From Heterobilharzia americana (taxonomy: Eukaryota > Platyhelminthes > Trematoda > Strigeidida > Schistosomatidae), in assembly GCA_944470555.2 (NCBI GenBank), contig OX104134.1, forward strand, positions 109,982,701 to 110,046,700: a stretch of DNA of 64,000 nucleotides, in the 5' to 3' direction. The notes beneath the pieces were generated by a model. That model was not told the origin of the DNA and ran no database searches. It saw only the letters and a list, made by a program, of their open reading frames with translations. Below are positions 10,813-22,537 of this stretch, piece after piece; position 1 is the first letter of the stretch, and each line of letters begins with the position of its first letter. A program made the position numbers and the translations under genes.

Positions 10813-11237
10813 TACTGCCTTAATATATTTCAGTTGGTCAACTTTGATTATTTTCGTGATGCCTGTGAATAATTCGGCCATATGAGTCAAGTTGATCCCT
10901 GTGTTTCTCAAATGAACTCGGAAATTCTGTTTAATTAACACGAATACTGATTAGTTGAGCTGGCAGTGAAAATGAAAACAAATATTTATTCCTCTTTTGG
11001 ATAAGACAGAAGGCTTTACTTGTAGACCAATCTTGTTTCCTTCTTGGAAGTCAGACATGAAAGCAGTATTCTTTGGGCTATCAAGCTAATTTTAGGACAG
11101 ATAAAGGTGAACTTTACTATCACTACTACAGCATTCTATTCAAGGAACTTTGACAATACATTCGGTTTAAGTAATGAGATTGAATATGCCTTTCATTTAC
11201 TAAATCTGTTTAACGAACCACATCTCATAATAGTATT

Positions 11238-11575
11238 TGTAGCGTCACATGCTTCTCCAGAATCATTAGCTTAGGGTTCGACGAGATTCAGGATTGACGC
11301 TCACCTTCATGATTTTATTGAAGGCTGAAGGCACACGAGCAAGTACCCACACCATTTGGCACGCTGTCGTGTTACGTTGGACTGCTCGTAACAGACCCTC
11401 TTGCCAGCTAGCTGGAACGCATCGGTATTTTGGCACAACCTCACAAATATACTATTCCATTTGACTACGCTCTTGTGTTCTTCCTTGGCCTCGTATTCGT
11501 GGGTATATTACAAGTACGAATAATTAGTGATTGGCCTCTGGGTTTCTCAAGTTTCTCACAAGGACAATTTCTAAA
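11238..11575 (+). repeat. Solo LTR of the gypsy family found at 58365-63235
   Basis: Aligns over its whole length to the two LTRs of the downstream gypsy element (same start TGTAGCGTCACA, same interior, about 340 bases) with many substitutions. It is flanked by TATT on both sides (11234-11237 and 11576-11579), a 4-bp target duplication like that of the full element. No internal sequence is attached. It is therefore a solo LTR left by LTR-LTR recombination, clearly older than the full copy. The terminal CA seems lost. Confidence 0.85.
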
Positions 11576-11579
11576 TATT

Positions 11580-13453
11580 CACAATGGAAAGTCAGCATGT
11601 TAGTAAATTTCAACTCATATATTGAGAGATACATTCAATGGAAGGAGATATGGCCAGAACTATATTGAAGCTTCAACAGACTTTTCCCAATTGGTTACAA
11701 AAATGTCTGGTATGTAAAAGATATGCATTGAGAAAAAAAGTGAGGAGAAACTGGCCAACGTAAAACCTAGCACAGGAGTTTATCAGTTCAACTCGCCACA
11801 CTTCACATCAGCATGCACAGGTGTGTATAGAAAAAGTGACATGAAGGTGTACAAATCTGTATAATGCAACAACAAAAAAAATAGGCAAAGGTTAACAAAA
11901 GATTCGAGACTTCGAATATGACTAGAAGTAAATGCATCTGCACCACTGTCACTAAGAATCTCCAACCATTGATTCATATCGTCCCGATGACCTCAGCCAA
12001 GCAATCAACTGCCTAAATGGCTCAAACCAATAGTCGAGGACTTCATTCACTGATGCGTTTTTCCAGCGAAATTATACTACATCTAAAACTACACGTCGAG
12101 GTAGATAGTGGATTGGTATGCACAACATATGCCTAAGCCATCCCAGTGGGTAAAGTTTCATGACTTGATAGGGAGAGAAGTTGTGTGACATTGAATCGAT
12201 ACCGGACATAATGTCAGGAGATTAAAATTGTTCAAAGTGAACAATAAACAAATGGAATTTAATCTTTTGTGGCTGATTTTAGTAGTTACATTGAAGAGAC
12301 TTAAACCTGACTTTTGTATTCGAAGTGATACAATTGTCAATCTAGTTTTGCCTTGATGAATTTAATCTTCAGAATTTGTAGTAACAAAATTTCATATTCT
12401 TCCGTTTTCCAATTTTCATTTCAAGAACTAATTCTAGTTTCTAAGTTTTGTTCATCTTATTAAGCAACCGAATGAAATTCTGTTAAGTTTTTGCTGCACT
12501 CATGGAACTGATGGTATCAGCTGTTTTTACCTGATCGATAGTGTCATCGTAGCCGACCTCCCTTATCTCTTTTTGAATATTCATTCTATCATTGTATAAG
12601 TAGTTGTATTGTAAGTTCTGAACTATTTTATTCAGACATAAAACTGTCATTTCTATAAGATATATAGCATATTATCAGTCAAGGTAAAACCCTATTAATT
12701 CCTTACCTATAATACCACTTATTTCTACAAGAGTGTATATGGATATTCAGATAAAATATTGAATGCGAACATAGCTAATTAATGATTAAATTTATTAGTA
12801 ATTTGATAGGGTTGGCGTAACTTTAATCATTCATATATGAACTTTGTCATAAAATGCTTCCTAGATATAATGTAACTAGGTTAGCTATCGGAAATTTTTG
12901 TGAATCTGAAGTAACTGTCACAAGATTGTATTATTCTTTGTTTACTATTGTTATGTATGTCGTTCAAAAAGTGTTCTTTCCTCTAAGAGGACAACTGTCT
13001 TAAGTGAGTAAACAAAATGTTAATATTTTTGTTCTGAATCAAAAGGAAGCATGAGATTTCTTATCTGAAAGTTATTCTCCATAACATTTCTGATAATGAA
13101 TAATTACGTGAAGTTAGCTTCTCTACGGTTATGACAATTTATTTAAGGGTTTGAGTGGTGTACTCTGAAATACCAAGGAGTAATATGGAATCCTGTAACG
13201 CTTACTTCCAGGTACAATCAAGTCAGGTATTCGCATTTATCTTGGTTAACAATTAGTGTGATACGCTAAAGGTATACGTGTCGAACCAAACACAATAACA
13301 GCCAATCACTTGTGGGTAAGTGGCCGTTAAGATAGACATCTTGGCGTCAATGAAGTAGATAAAACAGAAGGATAGGATGCACCAAATTTCATAATATTGA
13401 AATTGAGAAGTACTGATCCTTTATCTCTTGTTTGCTAATTAACAAGCTTTTAT

Positions 13454-13456
<3 letters not shown>
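11580..13456. other. Stretch without supported genes
   Basis: AT-rich DNA with many stops in all frames. Short open stretches on the minus strand at 11783-11977 and 12158-12340 have no motifs or splice context. No repeat recognised. Confidence 0.3.

Positions 13457-13512
<56 letters not shown>
13457..13512. repeat. (AT)n microsatellite
   Basis: Fifty-six bases of uninterrupted AT dinucleotide repeat. Confidence 0.95.
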
Positions 13513-13516
<4 letters not shown>

Positions 13517-15379
13517 GAGTGCCAAGGTATAAAAAACCGTAAGATCTAATGATGATCTTTATTCTTCTTACGTAGGATCTGCAACCACTTCTAGCATCTT
13601 ACAGCCCCCCAAAAAGATGTTCCTTTGACGTTATGGTCATGTTAGAATAAGTGTGAGCAAAAAATAAGCTCAGACTGAGGATTTTTGATGGCCATCTGTG
13701 ACCACTTGACATGGAATTCCCGCCATATTGCTGAAACCGATACTTGGTCAGTTGATTCATTGATGCTTCATTCTTCTCTAATCACTTTAAAGCTATTTCA
13801 AAGTTATTCTCATTCTAGTGACAATCCCACATCTGGTAAGACTGTGAATCAAGATTCTTAGGTTCTTGAACTTCCAATGGCATAAACTTGTTTTCCTTTG
13901 TTTCAAAATGTTTCATGCTTAGTCCCACTGATTGAGTGATAGAACGACAAACAAGGATACCTTGAAAGACTAATTGCTGGCAACTATAGACCTTTCCTTT
14001 TGCGGTTCTCAGGAACTTTTCATTCGAACAAAGTATACCTTTGAGACTTTTTTCTGAACCTTGATTTCTTCCATACTGAAAACTGAAGTATTGGTGATCT
14101 GTATATTTCACTGGACAATCTAATTTCTCTTCTTCTGCTTACTGTACACACTCTCAAACAATATGCTTTTTGTTTACTGGAACATTTGTATTGTTCACTG
14201 AGTAAGTTGGAACAAGTCTTCATATATCAAATAGTTAACACAAGCTTAATCATATTTCTTGTACTTTGGCAATCTTCGGTTATATTTTAGTCCTTAATGT
14301 AGTAGACCATGGTGCTGTAGTACTACTTTTGTACGCAACTGTTTTATATGGTTGTGTGAAAAAAAGAAGTGATGAATATCAGAGATAGCACAGTGTCTTC
14401 TAAAAATGATTACTCATATTATTATCATATAGATGTGTCATTAATGGTGTAGTTGGTATACCACTTTCAGAAATCTATACTGGAGTCAGTTTCTTGATAC
14501 TTTGCATGTTGTTTCTGCCAACTCACCCATCGAAAAAAGCTGATAACTCAGTTTCAAATGGACTTCAGTTATGGAATATATTTTAATCACCTCTCGTATG
14601 ATTGAGTAAAGTGATATTTTGATCACAACTAATAACTGCTACCTCAATGTGATGTTCAGGCATGCACATAACAGTGACCCAAAGAGCTACTCTGGCTGAA
14701 ACGCTCGAGGTTATACCATAACATAAAAGTTTGTTGAGTAGTGGTAAGTTAAAAAAACAGTTGCCGTTATAATGTAAACTGCTACGCTGAGTGTCCGAGA
14801 GCGAAGCTGTACTGGTGACTGTATGGAATCTAACAATAGTAAATGGTTTCCTGAAGATGAACAACCCTGCCATGCTGCCCTTCCTATGTGCAACGCGGGG
14901 GTTTAGGAAATATCGACTGCAAAATAACCACTCCTTGCTCCACCCCATACCGGTACCAACATTACGGACTCATAGTCAGATTTACAAAGGACAAACTAGA
15001 CTACCGTGTGTAACCAGCCTTCTGTTGTTCCCAATTGCATTCCAGTCACCCACTAACCCTTCTCTTCCAGAAACAGCTTCCCAGTGTGAGCAGCTAGAAA
15101 GAGTCAAATAACCTCACAACTCTCTAAACACTCAACAAACCCCCAAATCAGTCTTCAACTCCCAATTCCCTAACTTCGAATATGCCTTCACATCTCTCGG
15201 CCTGCATCCCGACATCATCTTTAGTTTCTTCCAGCTCTGTAGCTCTTAAACCACACAACAGCATCACTGGCTATCTGAAACAGCGCTCTAAACTACACAT
15301 GAGTTTCTAATGTCCCCACCCATCCTCCACTAAACCGACCAGTAAGCCTCACCAGCCAGTACTGTGGCAACTCGAACCA
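13513..15379. other. Stretch without supported genes
   Basis: Two overlapping minus-strand open stretches (13815-14223) contain several Cys and Lys/Arg-rich parts that faintly resemble a retroelement gag tail, but no zinc-knuckle or protease motif is convincing. The 3' part (14.8-15.4 kb) is more GC-rich and may be the 5' untranslated region of the non-LTR element that follows. Confidence 0.25.
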
Positions 15380-17765
15380 TAGACGTGTGCTGTGTTTCTA
15401 AGACATACATACAGGACCCAAGTGTGGTTGTTCACAACGTGACTCGGTCAGTATGGTGAATTCGCGAAACTCAGCCTTTGAGTTTTTGGAGATTCCGTGG
15501 CTGGTTGTTGCTGTTTTGCAAGTGTTAGTATAGCTTTAAGTGCTAAGGCAGATAGTACACTACTCGTCTGGAACCCAGTTGACAGCCGCCTAGTTACTGT
15601 CCTACTGGGCGGCACAGTTAGGACTAAGAAGGATAGTGAAACTCGCCGCTGTCTCGCTCTAATCTCCAAAATACACATCCAATTGCTGCAGTTCACATGA
15701 ATTGAAGGATAACTACTAAAACTGCCTATTCTCCTACTGAAAGATAAAAGTTCAGACATGATTGTTGTGGCAGGTGATTTAAGTGAGTAAGTAGGCAGGG
15801 CATTCAGATGACATTTTTGTATTTCCAGCTAAACGAACAGATAGTGGCTATTACCAGACAGAAGTGTGCTTAGATGGCCATCCTTTACCGGTTAGCGAGC
15901 TACAAACATAAAGACAGACATTATTAGATATGGTATCCACCAACCTTAACTCAACACTGGACACACACTATGTTGCAACCAGTTGTAGATGGCCATTGAA
16001 AGATAGCAGCTGTTTCTGGAGTACGTGCTTAGTCAGTGATCATGCGTTGGCTCGAGGACGCGTTTGCCTGAACTTAATGGATTCTGCGAAACTAATGTAA
16101 CACGACCACTGAGAGCATTGCTGAGCCATAATTATATGTTAAGGATGCTTTTAGTAAGAAACTTAGTGGACAGTTATCAGTACAGAACGATGTCACTCAT
16201 CCGAAAGTAGCTTGGCCCTATCTCCAGTATGCTGTATGAACAGCATTAGAAGCCTAGTTGACTTGGAGATTGGTTAAGATTGTCCAGCAGCTTATTCTGA
16301 ATTAATGAAAGCACACGAACGCGTCTCTGAAGACTCCGAACTCAAAGAGGAGTGGAAGCAATTCAAAGTGTCTACACAATATGATGAACAGTGATTGGTA
16401 GCGAATGTTAAAGTAAGGGAAAAGACTGTGGTAAAAGGTAACAGCAGACAATTATTTAGTCTTATCAAGGAAACTGAACCGAAAAGATCTATAGTGAGTG
16501 AGATTATAGCTGAGGAGGATAGGGCTACGATTTACTTGCAAGGGGAGATGACTGAAACGATCGGCGGAACACTTTAAGGAGTATATTAGCCAGTTCCAAG
16601 CCACTATTTCGTTGCTTGCTATCCAGTTAGATCTGGTATAAAATATCGAGATGGGACCAATAATACTCACACAAGTCCAGAAATCTGTAAATGATCTGAA
16701 AAGAGGAAAGGCAGCTGGGTCAGTACCACAGGTATTTAAAGACAGTAGTCGTGGATTATTGTTTTGACTAACTGAAGTGTAAGATAGTGTTCCGGAATCA
16801 CATATGGTTCTTTCTAACTGGTTCCAGTCAATGACTATCCAAGTCTTCAAATAATAATAAAATCTTTTTGTGGTAACCGAATCAGTCTGACCAAAACAGT
16901 ATATACGATCCCGAGTCCTATGTTTATCAGACGTCTGAGTGAACCTCGGGAACAGCGAACCCGAAGAAAGGTTTCAAAACTATACGTGGCTAAGTCAATC
17001 AGATATTCAATCTCCACCAGGTTCTGGAAGACAGACACACTTACCGACGCCTGATACTACCTGAATTTCGTGATGTGGTGGCATTCGATCCCATCAATCT
17101 GACGATATTATGATATTCTCTATCACTAAGGTTGGTACATCATTCTGTTGAAGGTGTTATATTCAAACACCCATGGGCGCATCAGAGCTCATGATAAGGT
17201 AATAGATGAGTTGTACATGTCAAGTTCTGTCTCTCAAATGTGACCACTTTCTCCCTTCTCATTCAACTTTATCATGAGTGCATTTGCGGAGGTCTCCCAC
17301 CCCTAATCTGATTTCATGGGGCTTGATTTTATTGCGGGAAAGTCTTTGGTAGATAGAGAGTACACAGATGATATTGTCACTTGAAGACGCTGATAAGATG
17401 CAGTCTTCCGATACGTTGAGCTACAACTTGAAAATGTTTACAAGGCGTTTCTCACCACCCAAATTCAAATTGTTGCTAATGGCGTGGTCTTCAATGGTGC
17501 CTTGTTTTACAAGAGTGAAAGGTTTGAGTGCGTTGACCAATTCATTAACCTGGAATGTCGGATCAACTCTAGTGAGTCAATGACAGAAAAAATCTCCACA
17601 TGGATACAAAAGGCCAGATTGATTTTTGTCAACATACACTATTTATGGGATTGCAATGATATCCGATTGCCGATCAAGGCTCACATGTACTGTTCTTCAG
17701 GTCGCTTTGTTCCAACATTTGGCTGTGAAACAATCATTTTTGGCAAGCGCTTTTGAAAGCTTTCT
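15380..17765 (+). mobile_element. Decayed non-LTR retrotransposon (endonuclease plus RT)
   Basis: A plus-strand fossil with the order AP-endonuclease then RT. Near 15757 MIVVAGDLSE corresponds to the endonuclease GDFN block. Near 16446-16470 the string NSRQLFSLIKET is typical of a very common schistosome non-LTR family. Near 16708 AAGSVPQVFKD corresponds to the RT GPDG block, and YTDD at 17361-17372 is the catalytic box (YADD in most relatives). It ends near 17765 inside the C-terminal part that follows the RT. Many stops and frameshifts are present. The element at 40380 belongs to the same family. Confidence 0.7.
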
Positions 17766-18308
17766 CTCCATCCATTAGTTACTATTGATTGTTTTACCAT
17801 AGAGAAGTAACAGTAATTTTACCGTAAGTTATGCTACTTGTTTCCTAGCTTAAATGGCTTTTTGAGTAGTGATAACGTCTTTCGGCTTGCACCCTTGTAG
17901 GCCACACGTGTAGATGCGAGAGTTGCGAAGCAGTAATTGGTGCAGAAAAACAGTCTTTAGTACTAATTTCACCTACCGTTCATCTTATGACTGACTCACC
18001 ATTGTCAGAACCCATTATTAAGTACCCCAAACACTTCTCAGTGAGATGTATAACTAGTTGTAATCGTTCTGCAAAATTAATTACCAGTTGTGACATACAT
18101 ATTACAATACTAATTTAAAGAAGTTATAAAGATGAGATTGGAGGTTCGCAAAAACCATCCACAATAAAAAACAAAGGCCGATAAACCAACCTTGCAGCAT
18201 AATGACGAAATACATTCTCGGTATTTTTATTTCACCTTCAATCATCACCAAGTGTCAACAGCTTATTTATTCGGCAATAACGTGAAGCGTAAAACCACTA
18301 TTAACTAT

Positions 18309-18399
18309 CTTGGTTGCATTGTGTTCTCTGAGCTGGGTTGTTCAATAGTTGTTTAATCACGATTAAACAACCCAGCTCAGAGAACACAATACAACCAAG
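18309..18399. repeat. Palindrome related to a PLE terminus
   Basis: Left arm 18309-18342 and right arm 18366-18399 are inverted copies with one mismatch. A small inner inverted repeat (gtttaatc/gattaaac) lies next to the right arm at 18351-18368. The arm motif GTTCTCTGAGCT followed by TTTAATCGTG also occurs near 2603-2632 at the end of the minus-strand PLE. It is probably a pair of inverted PLE end fragments. Confidence 0.65.
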
Positions 18400-19677
18400 A
18401 CCATCCACCTGAGCTACAAATATTCTCCACTATTAACTATAGGTCTACCTACACGTAAAACAATTTCCCTGCTGAGGTAACAAGCTAAACCGGCAAAACA
18501 AAAGATAATTTATGAAAACAGAAGTTTGTTTATTCTAATCAAAAGGACATATTTATCAGGTCGAAAAAGCATTCTATCAATTTAGATATTTACAAAAAGA
18601 ACTTTGGTACAATATTGCAGGGTTTTCCTATTTGGTGATTGGTCAGCCTTAGTATTTCACAGAGGACTTTGATGCAACTCGTTTTAAAAGAACACTAATA
18701 TGATATCAGATAGGGTTAATATAATGCTAAACAATCCGTCACTTGGTGATATTCTGGTAATCCTGATTTAATGGTAATTACATTTGAAATAACTTCTAAT
18801 CATATAGCACTTACTATGTAGGTAAACTTTTCTACGGACTTTAACCATGAGCATTTTTTCTGACTATTCGCTCCATATTTTAATATCAGTCAGGTTACGG
18901 AATCCTGTCAGTAGGTTGGTTCCCATAGGGTAAACTGTCAGTCAGTTCATTTCAACCAACAGAAAATTCTTAGCATCCACTTGATATCTTTGCATTTCAA
19001 CATACAGAAATCCAAATAATCTTCTTGATTGATGACTAACTTGCTTTTCATACCATCATTGTTTAACAGGATTATCGAATATTTGATGAATTAGACAACT
19101 GATTATTTGTGGTGAAATGAAATCCATACAAAATGCTATAGCAACTTGATAAATCAATGAGTATGACTAAAATCATCTTTGTATGAGCATTATTAGTTAT
19201 TTGAAATATTCTAATGTAGTATCTTCTCAGGTTTTAATCATATTATTAGCTAGTAAGCATGTTCAACACCATCTCCGCACACCTATAAGACAATTAACTG
19301 ACTATTCTTTATCTCGGAATAACTAACTTCATTAAAAAGTATTAAAATTTCACTTGAATTTGCTGGTAGCCAACAATTTTTATGGACGTTCTTCTTTACT
19401 ATTCTTGGATATACAGTGTCACCCTATTGGTCATTTTTGGTCTTTATGTGGGTCAAACTTAGTGTTTGTAATGATGCTACAAACCATACAAAATATTTTA
19501 TTTTTTAGGTGTTAAATACAACTTCACTAAAAGCAGTGGAAATGTTAACAGTAATACACTTATTGTTCATTGATACTTGTAATTTCCCGTTGCTATACTG
19601 TATGAAATTGTTTGATCTCTGCTGGCAGATAGACTCCTTTGTGAAGGCTTGGATACCACCCGGACATTCATTATATT
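18400..19677. other. Stretch without supported genes
   Basis: AT-rich sequence. Near 19575-19665 it shares a degenerate motif (TGTAATTTCCCGTTGCT... CTCTGCTGGCAGATAGACTCC) with 21335-21410 and 2510-2540, so it contains part of a dispersed repeat. No gene seen. Confidence 0.35.
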
Positions 19678-20042
19678 GTGGTCTATTCGATGGTTAGCGA
19701 TGGAATCTAGGACGTGCGTTTCGTCTCGTTTAGCACTTGCCAACTGGATGTACCTGGATCCCACTGAGTGGTGTTGTTTCCATTGAGACTCGAACCGGGT
19801 ACGCTCCAAACAGAGGCTGAGCAGTTTGACCCCGGTATAGCAGAGAGGAATTACAACTAACATCCGTGGCTCCTGTGCCTCAGTGGATAGCACTTTGGCA
19901 TTTGAAACGATGGTTACTGGGTTTGAGTCCCAGAAGGAACAGCAGTCTGTAGGATGCAGTGACATCCAGATGATGAGCCAGTCTCAAATGGAACGAAGCG
20001 CACGTCTTGGATTCCATTACTAACCAATAAATAGACTACAGT
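19678..20042. repeat. Foldback pair of tRNA-headed hammerhead SINE units
   Basis: Minus-strand unit (19678-19810) and plus-strand unit (about 19885-20042) are inverted copies. The plus unit has a clear tRNA-like head (A-box-like TGCCTCAGTGGATAGCA, B box GGGTTTGAGTCCC), then CATCCAG-ATGATGAG, a CAAAT loop and CGAAGCGCACGTC. The hammerhead core is damaged in both: C3 is A on the plus side, and the minus side has TTGGCAA for CUGAUGA but keeps GAAA. This is the Smalpha-like subfamily with stem III ACGC/GCGT. Confidence 0.7.
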
Positions 20043-20594
20043 AACACATTATGCAATGGTCATTAAAGAAGTTGAAAAATAAAATTTTGGTAACAAGAAG
20101 ATTCAAGCTAGGGACCTCTATAATCACTGGTTTTGTTATTTATCAGCCACTTTGCACGATTCGAAGGTTGAATTTGTCATTTTTATTTATTTCAGCGAAA
20201 ATACTTGCCTGATATCTTCTGAATCAAACAAAAGTCTTTGAATAGTTTATAAATCCATTTCTTACTGATGCAATGCAATTACCAAATAATACCTTGTCCT
20301 GTAATTATTTAACTCCAGTTAATTTAAACTGTTGTGATGAAATGCTAGCAGTAGCACGTCCCTCATTCATAGAGCGGTAAGCTAAACTACTTCGTGAGTG
20401 ATTTGAGAGTAAAACCTACTATACTTGCTTGACACAACATCTGCCCATTATCACCTACTAACTTTTCTTGTACACCATGGGAATAAATCCATGTCAATAG
20501 AAGAATCTAATTATCAAATTTAGTAACTTCAGCCAGTTTCTCAAACTTTATACAAATACAAAGAGAATCATTCATTTTAATACTTGTATAAAAC
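20043..20594. other. Region 3' of the tectonic gene, no supported feature
   Basis: AT-rich sequence between the SINE pair and the polyadenylation signal of the minus-strand gene. Nothing recognised. Confidence 0.3.
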
Positions 20595-20600
20595 TTTATT
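20595..20600 (-). promoter_or_regulatory. Polyadenylation signal AATAAA of the tectonic gene
   Basis: Minus-strand AATAAA begins 33 nt after the stop codon that ends at 20634. It implies a very short 3' UTR, common in schistosome genes. Confidence 0.7.
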
Positions 20601-20633
20601 GAAAAACTACTTTCTCCCAACAATACATGCTGA

Positions 20634-20768
20634 TCATGCAAACGGGTAGAAAAAGTCACTCGGTAATCGCAAAAGGAAATACGGAAGCAATTTTTCCCGC
20701 GTTTCTGCCATCGGTGTCACGTCAACAAAACGGACTCGTTGTGTAATCTCGATATTTACATTCGGTTT
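20634..20768 (-). CDS. TCTN: Tectonic, last exon (C-terminus)
   Basis: The acceptor ttttttcag on the minus strand precedes 45 codons, phase 0, ending in TGA. It encodes KPNVNIEITQRVRFVDVTP and ends DFFYPFA. The last exons of tectonics commonly end with such an aromatic -DFF-PF tail. No transmembrane segment is visible here, so the product is either secreted, like TCTN1, or otherwise anchored. Confidence 0.8.
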   Translation of the reverse strand, partial: KPNVNIEITQRVRFVDVTPMAETREKLLPYFLLRLPSDFFYPFA

Positions 20769-21149
20769 CTGAAAAAGGTACAAAATTTTATGTCAATACT
20801 ATGGACAAAACACTTCCTAGAAAATTACAATTTTAAAATGCTGTGAACAGGAAAACTGGTTTTTGTGCATAAGTCAAGGATAAGAATCAGTTAACTAAAA
20901 ACCCTGTATTTTAGAACGACCTATAGAAATCTCTCCGTCATACTTGTATATCTAAGTTTCTCCGATAAAACTCGAATCCATAACAATTACAAACGGATTA
21001 AGGTACAACCCCTAAGGATGTAACGATAAAATTCATGCATGGCATCAGTTCAAAGCATGAAGTGCTTTCAAACATCGAAACAACCAACAGTCTCAATCGA
21101 GATTATCATCTGTGTTCAATTATATTGTATTCATCTTGCTGACTAGCAT

Positions 21150-21300
21150 CGGAATCCAGGATGAGCGTTTCATCCTATTTGAGACTTGTCAGCTGGATGT
21201 CCCCGCACTCCAGTGAGTGATATTGTTCCCACGGAGACTCAAAGCCAGTACTCATCACTTCAAACGCCAAAGCGTTGTCCACTAGGCCACTGACACCACT
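21150..21300 (-). repeat. tRNA-headed hammerhead SINE, single unit (intron 10)
   Basis: On the minus strand, GGCCTAGTGGACAACGC (A-box-like) and CTTTGAGTCTCC (B-box-like) are followed by CATCCAG-CTGACAA, a GTCTCAAATAGGAT hairpin, GAAAC and an ATC cleavage triplet. Only one invariant core base is changed (G8 to A), making it the best preserved Smalpha-like core here apart from the 4711 and 9134 units. Unlike most others it has no inverted partner nearby. The 100 bases that follow (21300-21415) share sequence with 44424-44480 and 49070-49100 (GCATCCGCA motif, inverted). Confidence 0.65.
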
Positions 21301-22343
21301 TGTGCAATGGGTATCATTTGTTGTTGTTTTGGTGCTAGTAATTTTCCGTTCCTGTACAGGGTCTAATCGCTCGACCTCTGTTGGCAGATGCACTCGTATG
21401 CGGATGCTTCGATATTGACAGGTATTCATAACTTTGTATTCATTTTGGTGACTCTCAGTGTGTTCAGTTATATCCATTCCATTACCATGCTCTTCTGGGG
21501 CAGAAATGAATTCCCACGATCCCAGAGTAAAAAGCTGACAGGAGTAATTCAGAAACATGACAATGATTATAACGTAAACTTCTGGTCTGACAATCAAACA
21601 CTCTACAAAGAATTTCAAACTACTGTCAAAGAACTATTTCACTGGAGTGATAAGTTCATTTAAAGACAGATTATTCTTACCCATTTACCTTACAAAATAA
21701 ATAAATGACCCTGTTTATTAGCATTTCACTAAGTCATGTGACTTTAAAAAGTGGGGTATTTGCTTTTCTTTGACCAAGATGACGTATTTCGATTTTGTAA
21801 ACTATTAAACACTATTACCTTGAGAATAACAACTAGAAATACAAGAAAAAACCTGTTAGTTGCTTATAAAGAGCAATGACTAATTCTCATATCTTTTGTC
21901 AGTTAGGCACTAAAAGCCAAAACATGTAACTTGGTTGTTGCGCAGATTCTGCAAAGTTAAATCAGTATTCTCTTCAAACTCAGTCACACGAACAAAAAAT
22001 AACACTTCCCATTTCTTCAGTTTGCATACCCGATAGTCAACTTCAGCTACGTTGTATTTACTGAAATTTAGTTGGTCCAGTTTCCAAAAATTCCCAGCTC
22101 AGCAGAAATAAGTGCTTCTTGACACTGTAAATTTTGTGAGTTGAAGAAAGTTATTGGGCCATAAGTTCTGGTCCACATGATTACCTACTGTGATCAGAAT
22201 AATGGGATTCCGAATAAACCTTCTCGTTTTTATATTACGATAGAAAGTAGAATAAATGCTTTAGATAATCCTTTAACAAATAATTTACCGCACTCATTCC
22301 TTATTATATCAATGAAATATGGCTATAGAGTCAATAAACCTAC

Positions 22344-22537
22344 CATAAGAAAGACATCGCCATAAATATAATTACTTCTAGCTCCTACAATTTGATTTTG
22401 TGGCAGTTTCATAGAACCGTAGCGTGCATATTGTATTTCGATATCTTGACCAACCAATAACTGATAACAATATCTAAAACGTAATAAATGACTGGAACCA
22501 GTGACTGTAAAACTCATATGATAATTGCAATTGAAAC
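22344..22537 (-). CDS. TCTN: Tectonic, exon 10
   Basis: 194 nt, acceptor cactacccag and donor GTAGGT on the minus strand. It is entered after one base of the previous exon (G plus GT gives Gly) and leaves in phase 0. It reads GFNCNYHMSFTVTGSSHLLR and later GQDIEIQYARYGSMKLPQNQ. The Cys spacing suits the C-terminal tectonic domain. Phases match both neighbours. Confidence 0.8.

Noticed and set aside
13815..14223. Two overlapping minus-strand open stretches as a gag-like gene
   Set aside because: Cys residues are not in a zinc-knuckle spacing and no protease or RT motif is nearby.
21388..21663. Plus-strand open stretch of 91 codons in the last tectonic intron
   Set aside because: It overlaps repeat sequence at its 5' end and has no recognisable domain or splice context.
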